Of a DNA stretch of 64,000 bases, positions 57,993-64,000 are shown piece after piece. Position numbers and translations under genes: made by a program. Each line of letters begins with the position of its first letter. Positions within the stretch are counted from its first letter, which is position 1. A model generated the notes under the pieces. It did not search any database. It saw only the letters and a program-made list of their open reading frames with translations, and had not been told where the DNA came from. The stretch lies in contig JABAKD010000010.1 in NCBI GenBank assembly GCA_012845835.1, forward strand, positions 17,991,204 through 18,055,203, written 5' to 3'. Origin of the DNA: Undaria pinnatifida. Its lineage: Eukaryota; Sar; Phaeophyceae; Laminariales; Alariaceae.

Positions 57993-59141
57993 ATGAGTGG
58001 GTATCCCAGATATCCCACAGCTCTCAACTCTACGTCAAAGCGCGTACGAGTAAACGCCAGAGTTAATGATTATCCGGCGCACAATGTCACGATTGACACT
58101 GCGACCGATGTACCATGCATATCTGTTCACTTTGTACAGACACATCCCACAATGAAAGACACTCAGATTTTTGCAGTGCTCCCGGGAGCGATCAACCTCA
58201 GCAGTGCTGATGGGTCGCCTCTCAAAATTTTAGGATATGTTCGCTTTCAACTTTTACTCAGAGATATTACCCTACCAGTCGAAGCGCTCGTATTGCCCTC
58301 TTTAGGGCCAGACATTATGCTACTCGATAACACCATCATGGGCGCCTTCGGAGGTGTCTTCGACTGGAGTACAGATAAATTGTCATTCAAAACCTCTCAA
58401 GTGACGATTAAAGCATCTCATCGTAGAGTAGACTTTACAGCGCGCCCCGAAAACACTGCGACAGCTCAGTGCTCCGTGGTCACAGTTAACACTGATGTAG
58501 AGTCGGTGCCAGTCTTGTTGCGACACAAATGCTGTATCCCCCCCCAGAGTGAGATGGCAGTACAAGTAGAGTCAGCGACAGCACCCACAGAAACCACTGC
58601 TGCACTCATTGAACCACTTATCGTCACGTTTGAAGACATTGAATCGTCCGCCGTACCTGAAGCTTTTCAAAATATGATAGTTGCTCGTACAGTGAGTTAC
58701 TGGTCGGCCGCTGATAAAACAGCAGTAGTCCAGATCGCGAACCCGTCCCACCAATACGTATACTTGAAACGCAACACCTTACTGGGTCACATTGCGCCCG
58801 TATCGGTAGCCCTGAACAAAACGACCAGTGCAATTCAAACAGACAGCAAGACAACGGAATCCATGCGTAACGAGCTTCGCGCAGCACTTACTCGAGCATA
58901 TGATCAAACCACGTTTACACCGGCCGAATGCGAACAAGTACTGACTCTATGCACGAAATATCGCAGCGTTTTTTCCTTGTCACCTCAAGAGCTAGGTAAA
59001 CATACCCTGGCCGAAGCAAAGTTTCCTCTTGAACCAGGAACACGGCCTGTAAATAGAACCCCGTACCGTGCGAGCCCACGCGTACAGGAGACTATCGACA
59101 AGTGCGTGAATCAGATAGAACGAGAGGGAATCATTGAATAG
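57993..59141 (+). pseudogene. Element 3 protease and RT start
   Basis: The retropepsin has VTIDTATDVPCIS, where the usual DTG or DSG is DTA, and LGPDIMLLDNTIMGAF as its second conserved block. The frame continues to the first RT segment (FPLEPGTRPVNRTPYRASPR and IEREGIIE) and stops at TAG 59139-59141, at the point where Ty3/gypsy proteins usually continue with a Pro-Ser-rich link to SPWxSP. Confidence 0.88.
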
Positions 59142-59730
59142 CGCCCTAGTCCCTGGGGCTCCGCAGTAGTAAGTATTGTCGCAAAATCAGACGGCACTCC
59201 ACGGTTCTGCGTAGATCACAGGTCGACCACAAATAAGAATCTGATTAAAAAATCGTGGTCTATGCCTAACTTAGAAAACCACCTTGACACGGTCGGAGGA
59301 GCGCGTTATATAACTGTGTGTGTGACGTACAAAATGCTTACCAGTAGCAGAGAGCGAACAAGATAAAACTGCTTCTGTGACGCAGAACGAAAAGTGGGTT
59401 TTCAAACGCCTACCCTTCGGTATAGCTAACGCGCCGTTTCTGTTCTCGCGAATTATGTCACTAGCTTTTGCACATTTTGGTCCAAAAAGTGGGCTCTTGG
59501 TTTATATGGACGACTGTATATGTTGTTCATCTACCTGGACAGGCCACTTACAGCTACTAGAAAACATGTTCACAGCCTTGCAAGCGGCCGGCCTCACCCT
59601 CAAACCATCGAAAGTACAGTTTGGCCCCCGAGAAGTTAAAAACGTGGGACACATACTGACGGCCGACGGTATTCGGATCGGTGAGGATCGCGTAAAAGCT
59701 ATAGTTGACTTGCCGACGCCTAAAACATAA
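59142..59730 (+). pseudogene. Element 3 reverse transcriptase palm
   Basis: After the stop, SPWGSAVVSIVAKSDGTPRF and CVDHRSTTNKN are the next RT blocks. The segment that should carry the first catalytic Asp reads VCVTYKM, so this Asp is lost. A stop at about 59362-59364 and a frameshift follow. From 59377 the frame has FKRLPFGIANAPFLFSRIM and LVYMDDCICCS (YxDD box, as YMDD), then the thumb (LTLKPSKVQFG, VGHILTADGI). Confidence 0.9.
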
Positions 59731-59735
59731 AGGAG

Positions 59736-60407
59736 TTGCGGTCAGTGCTAGGGATGGTCAACTTTGTACGCAAGTTTATACCTAACTTAGCCGGTATCAT
59801 AGCACCCCTGGTAGCCCTCACGAAAAAAGAGGCCGCCAAAGAAGTCGCTAAACGTTGGAGACCAGAACACGATCAGGCGTACGCAACGGTGAAACATTTG
59901 CTCACTCAGGCGCCCGTACTTCAATTTCCCGATTTTTCCAAAGACTTTGCGATACACGTTGACGCTTCAGAAGCAGGTGCAGGTGCATTCCTCGCCCAAA
60001 AGAAAGGCGGTGACCTCAATATAATCGCATACTTTAGTCAACGCTTCAACGACAGCCAGCGCCACTACTCTGCTATGCTCAAATAATGTTATGCTGTGGT
60101 CTTGGCCATCCAGCACTGGCGACCTTATTTATGAGGACGACGTTTTGGGTGTGTGACAGATCACGCGGCCCTGCGATACCTATACTCAATGCAAGATACA
60201 TCGAACATGTTAACACGCTGGGCAATGGCATTACAGTCTTTTGACTTCACCGTCCAACACAAACCAGGCAAACTGCACGTCGTACATGACACGCTTTCAC
60301 GAATGTTTGCGTTCGAGCACCAGCAAGAAGTAGCCGTGCCGTCCCTCGCGCCCATTTGCCGCAATGTACCAGATGACCCCAAGCTACAAGCAGCCCGTGT
60401 CCCCTGA
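59736..60407 (+). pseudogene. Element 3 RNase H
   Basis: LGMVNFVRKFIPNLAGIIAP is the RT-RNase H connection. IHVDASEAGAGAFLAQ carries the first catalytic Asp. A TAA at about 60084-60086 falls in the YSAMLK-CYAVVLAI block, where the catalytic Glu usually lies. VTDHAALRYLYS and VVHDTLSRM follow in another frame; the Asp of the usual ADALSR block survives in HDTLSR. Confidence 0.88.
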
Positions 60408-60476
60408 CCATATCAGATCTCCGCCGACAAACTGGCTAACCTAATACCATTACGCAGCGATGAAGAGCTCTTTAGT

Positions 60477-62031
60477 GTGAAATCAGTATTCGTGAGCGCG
60501 ACAAATGTTTTCATGCCCGTCGATCAAGAAAAACTCCACTCAGCACAACCAGTAGAGTACGGACGGTACATCGATTACATACAGCACGCAGACGCACCAT
60601 TACCAGAGAAAGAAACGGAAACAACCATGTCTTACTATCCAGTGCAGGAAGGGCTGTTGTTTAAATCGTACTTCACGGGATATCTTCGAAAACGAAGCAC
60701 CTTCCGCGATCAACTCGAAGTACCGGAGGCCCTTTTTGGATTAATTCTGCACGCCTACCTCAATCACGTTCTATCCGGAGGACACCTCGCATCTCGCCCG
60801 ACTTATGAAAAAATCCGCCAGAAATATTGGTGGCCCACCATCAGCCGCGACGTACGAGAGTGGTGCGAAAAATGTCAAGCTTGTCAACGACGAAAAACAG
60901 CACACAACAGACCCAAGCTCCCGACAGGCCATTTACCTGTCGAGCGGCCATTTCAACGAATATTGGTTGACTTAGTAGAGTACAAATTGGTATTAACTTT
61001 ACGTTCTATCCGGAGGACACCTCGCATCTCGCCCCACTCATGAAAAAATCCGCCAGAAATATTGGTGGCCCACCATCAGCCGCGACGTACAAGAGTGGTG
61101 CGAAAAATGTCTAGCTTGTCAACGACGAAAAACAGCACACAACAGACCCAAGCTCCCGACAGGCCATTTACCTGTCGAGCGGCCATTTCAACGAATATTG
61201 GTTGACTTAGTAGAGTACAAATCGGTATTAACTTTAGCCGCAGGGATCGAATGCAAATACGTTCTCTCCATGATGGACCTCCTGACGAGGTTTGCGGTAC
61301 TGCTGCCGGTACGTAATAAAACGGCCGAAACAGTAGCCAATGCCATAATCGAGAGAATAATCAGCATTTTCGGCCCACCAGAAACCTTGCATAGTGACCA
61401 AGGCCCCGAATTCGAGGATAAGGTGATATACCAGCTGCAACAAATACTCGGATACAAAAAGACCCGCACAACGCCGTACCGGCCGCAGGGTAATTCGGTG
61501 TCCGAACGGGTGCACTCAACGATGCACAGCATACTAGCAATGCACAGTGCAATCGATCAAAGCAACTGGGCCACTTTCTTACCGTTTGTGCAGCTAGCGC
61601 ACAACACTAGCTTTAGTGCAACGATGCATGAGACACCATTCTTCTTAATGTTCGGACGACAACCCCGACTCCCAGTCGATATTATCCTCGGTATTCCTCA
61701 TGTAGGAAGAACAGCAGACACCGAGGAACTCGCACAAAACACACGGGACAATTTGCAAATCGCTTTCGAGCTCGCACGCCGAAAGTTAACCGAGCGTGCA
61801 GACAAACAGGCAGAACAAAATAGCAAACTTAAACCGTACCCGGTGTTCAAACCTGGACAGGAAGTACTCGTGTACAGACCTTACCAGGATTCGGATGGGC
61901 CCAACCCAAAAAAACTGCTATTACCATGGCGAGGACCGTATGTCGTCTGCTCACAATTATCACCAGTGGTGTATAGAGTACGACTCACGAACGACACCCG
62001 AGAAGTGTCAGTCCACCTAGCCCATATATAG
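60477..62031 (+). pseudogene. Element 3 integrase with a 235 bp internal duplication
   Basis: The HHCC module is seen as HAYLNHVLSGGHLASRPTYE with CEKCQACQRRK. The segment 60766-61000 is repeated as 61001-61235, which doubles the zinc-module region and shifts the frame (235 is not a multiple of three). The core then reads DDE: Asp in SMMDLLTRFA, Asp in LHSDQGPEF, Glu in GNSVSERVHSTM. The C-terminal part ends with LPWRGPYVVCSQLSPVVYRV, the GPY/F-like module typical of gypsy integrases. Stop at 62029-62031. Confidence 0.92.
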
Positions 62032-62118
62032 CCCTACAATCAACGGGAAACACCACCCGCACCTCAATTTGAGAAGCTGGCGGAATTTTTTTTAGGGGAG
62101 CCCATTCCCCTACCCGGG

Positions 62119-62325
62119 TTGGACCATCCAGACGCGGCTCAATCCAAAATTGAGTCCTACTTCGTAGACAGGGTAGTAGATCATAAAAGGGGACCTGGCA
62201 GACCAAGCCCCCACAACTACAAGTACCGCCTAAGACTCCGAGGATACGGCCCTGAATCCGACCTCGAGTATCGCGCGGACGAAGTGCCCCAATGTCACGA
62301 ATTGATCGCCGCATACCGAGCCTAA
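62119..62325 (+). pseudogene. Element 3 chromodomain
   Basis: KIESYFVDRVVDHKRGPGRP, YKYRLRLRGYGPESDLEYRA and LIAAYRA follow the chromodomain pattern (hydrophobic core, LRGYGPE in place of WKGYxxE, terminal helix). The Trp residues of the aromatic cage are partly missing. It is in a different frame from integrase, or separated from it by the stop at 62031. Confidence 0.85.
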
Positions 62326-63252
62326 AAGGGTTTGCAACTCGCGATAACCTCACCTTCTTCCCTCCCCTTCCCTTCTCTCGGGAAACGGAAGCGTATAGTA
62401 GGCAGGGACGAGCACGAACTGAGACAGCGCAAAAAATAGATTCTCAGATGCTCCGCGGGGTAACCGAATGACGAACAAGCTGGCTAACACAGTTGACTCA
62501 GCCGTAGGCACAACACTCAACAACGGTGATGAGAGTAGCACCAGCAGACACGGCAGTACACACTCGTGTCGACCATGATCTGACGGGCACTCTACCCGGC
62601 ATTCCGATGGGAATAGCCGGGGGCAAGGAGACGTTAAGAAAATTGTTGTACCCAACGGGGAGAGGCTGTAAGAAACGTGACAATTCATGCCCGTGCCCGA
62701 CACTCCGTTCCAAACGGGACAAAACAGCAACACCACCGTCAAGCCAAAAACAATATTGTTTGAACACTAAACACACGGGGAAAATGAGATCCACGCGACT
62801 CCACCCCATCTAAAACGAAGTCACACGTTGATGCACCTAGATCAACTGAGCTGACTCCGAGTGAAAATATCTAGGCGGACCCGCCCACAAAAGAGAAATC
62901 ACTAAACAATTTCGCTGCCCGTGGTTCCCAGAACAGCAACCACGAGGGGCGCACAAGTACGTGTGGCCACACGGAATACGCGGGTTGGGATAATATTTGG
63001 AAACCCCATACAACTCCAGTTCACGCTGTCAGCATACAAGCTCGAAAATGTAAACATCTTCGCTGGCCCGGTGTTTCACACCCGTGTTTGCTAAACACGT
63101 CAGTTATAAGGAGTGGATGCACGCATATAACAGCTGCTGTTTCTCCATCCGATAAATCGACACCCCGTTTCCTAAAATTGCCATCCTCCCGATGACCGCT
63201 ACAATACCATCCATAGCTAAGATGGGCGTGCAGCGAATACAGAGGGGGGTGA
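62326..63252 (+). other. Element 3 3' non-coding region and polypurine tract
   Basis: No domain is visible. AGAGGGGGGTGA directly before the 3' LTR (63241-63252) is a clear polypurine tract for plus-strand priming. Confidence 0.7.
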
Positions 63253-63684
63253 TGTGGAAGACAGGGTCGTAGATACCTATCATAGATCGCGTACACGCAT
63301 GCGCGAGAGGACACGTCACCGGTCAGGCAATACACGATCCCGGGTCGCGAACGGCGTCACCCGTCATAGACGGCGTTGACCCGTCCCCGGAGGGTCAGCC
63401 ACAGAAAGATGATCCCGCCGCATGACGAAGGGCATAAGCCCACCGTCACTCTAGCTCTAGCTTTAGCATCTCCTTTTGCTGCATATAAGAAAAAAAGGTT
63501 TACAGCGTGCGTCCGCTGTGAGGACGATCGTCAAGGGACCTCAGCACCGCGACGTCCTCTCCGCTTCGACTTCAGCTCTGCGACGCCCTCTCCGCTTCGA
63601 CTTCCGCTCTGCGACGAGTACCAGACCTCCGGGACCACCCTCTCCACTTCGACACCGGGACCCCGTGAGAGACCAGGTTCCATA
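63253..63684 (+). repeat. Element 3 3' LTR
   Basis: 432 bp, about 2 percent different from the 5' LTR by eye, which argues for a fairly recent but not immediate insertion. Confidence 0.93.
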
Positions 63685-64000
63685 AAGACAGCAGTCAAAT
63701 CGCACATACATCAAAAAGTACCCGCAAATTGTTTTAAGAATCCATTACATACTTTTCCATATACTTTTTAGAACGCACACTGGTGGGGGACCTTCCAACG
63801 CACACTGTCGGGCCCCTGCCAACGCACACTGAAGGGCGTCCGGGGAGGGGGGGGTTCGGGGGGGGGCGCATCGCCCCCCCCGACACTGCTAGTAGCGTCC
63901 AAGCACCGTTCGGCTGCCCTGCCCACCCAGCGCTGGTGGTGCATTTTGGGACACACACACCAACAACACCAACACACACTACATTTTATGACACACCAAC
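63685..64000. repeat. Window end, CCAACGCACACTG repeats
   Basis: After the AAGA target duplication the flank has three ACGCACACTG-containing units at 63773-63830, G and C runs, and ACACACCAAC-type repeats at 63950-64000. No gene is visible. Confidence 0.6.

Larger units (their letters stand above)
55296..63684 (+). mobile_element. Element 3: Ty3/gypsy chromovirus, degenerate
   Basis: LTRs at 55296-55725 and 63253-63684 differ at roughly ten positions plus a 2 bp indel, and both run from TGTGGAAGAC to GGTTCCATA. AAGA precedes the first (55292-55295) and follows the second (63685-63688), a 4 bp target duplication. The internal order is gag, protease, RT, RNase H, integrase, chromodomain. It has no NADAR domain and is a different lineage from elements 1 and 2. 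Confidence 0.95.

Overview
The window is eukaryotic nuclear DNA, dense in transposable elements. A gene with GT-AG introns, several LTR and non-LTR retrotransposons, long trinucleotide and pentanucleotide microsatellites and the absence of operons all point this way. The long introns, the chromoviral Ty3/gypsy elements and an OFA-type transporter of the kind found in protists would fit a stramenopile or another alga (a brown alga is my best guess). I cannot prove the lineage from the sequence alone.

Layout. 1-13016: a decayed minus-strand Ty3/gypsy chromovirus (element 1), with gag, a NADAR domain, protease, RT, RNase H, integrase and chromodomain, flanked by two copies of an LTR-like repeat. 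13017-14770: a 5'-truncated non-LTR retrotransposon (LINE) on the plus strand. 14771-17545: non-coding sequence with a four-copy ~200 bp repeat. 17546-51919, minus strand: one host gene, which I assembled from eight exons. It encodes a 571-residue major-facilitator transporter of the oxalate/formate antiporter (OFA) type. Its introns hold most of the rest of the window. Intron 1 (about 25 kb) contains a decayed gag fragment (28763-30832), a second LINE copy ending in a ~325 bp (AAT)n tail (33416-35720), and a complete 12.95 kb LTR element (element 2, 38349-51296, plus strand). Element 2 has two identical 270 bp LTRs and a 4 bp target duplication. 53100-54000: the 3' part of a different LINE on the minus strand. 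55296-63684: a third LTR element (element 3, plus strand), a chromovirus with 430/432 bp LTRs, a 4 bp target duplication and a broken gag-pol.

How things fit together. Elements 1 and 2 belong to one family. Both carry a NADAR (YbiA/DUF1768-like) domain between the Gag zinc knuckle and the protease, share an almost identical primer-binding site, and share a C-terminal domain after the chromodomain. Element 2 has lost protease, RT and most of RNase H but has identical LTRs, so it probably moved using proteins supplied by a relative. It landed in intron 1 of the transporter, inside an older repeat whose unoccupied relatives are still visible nearby. The most notable results are the NADAR-bearing retrotransposon family and the 34 kb transporter gene whose first exon lies 25 kb from its second.
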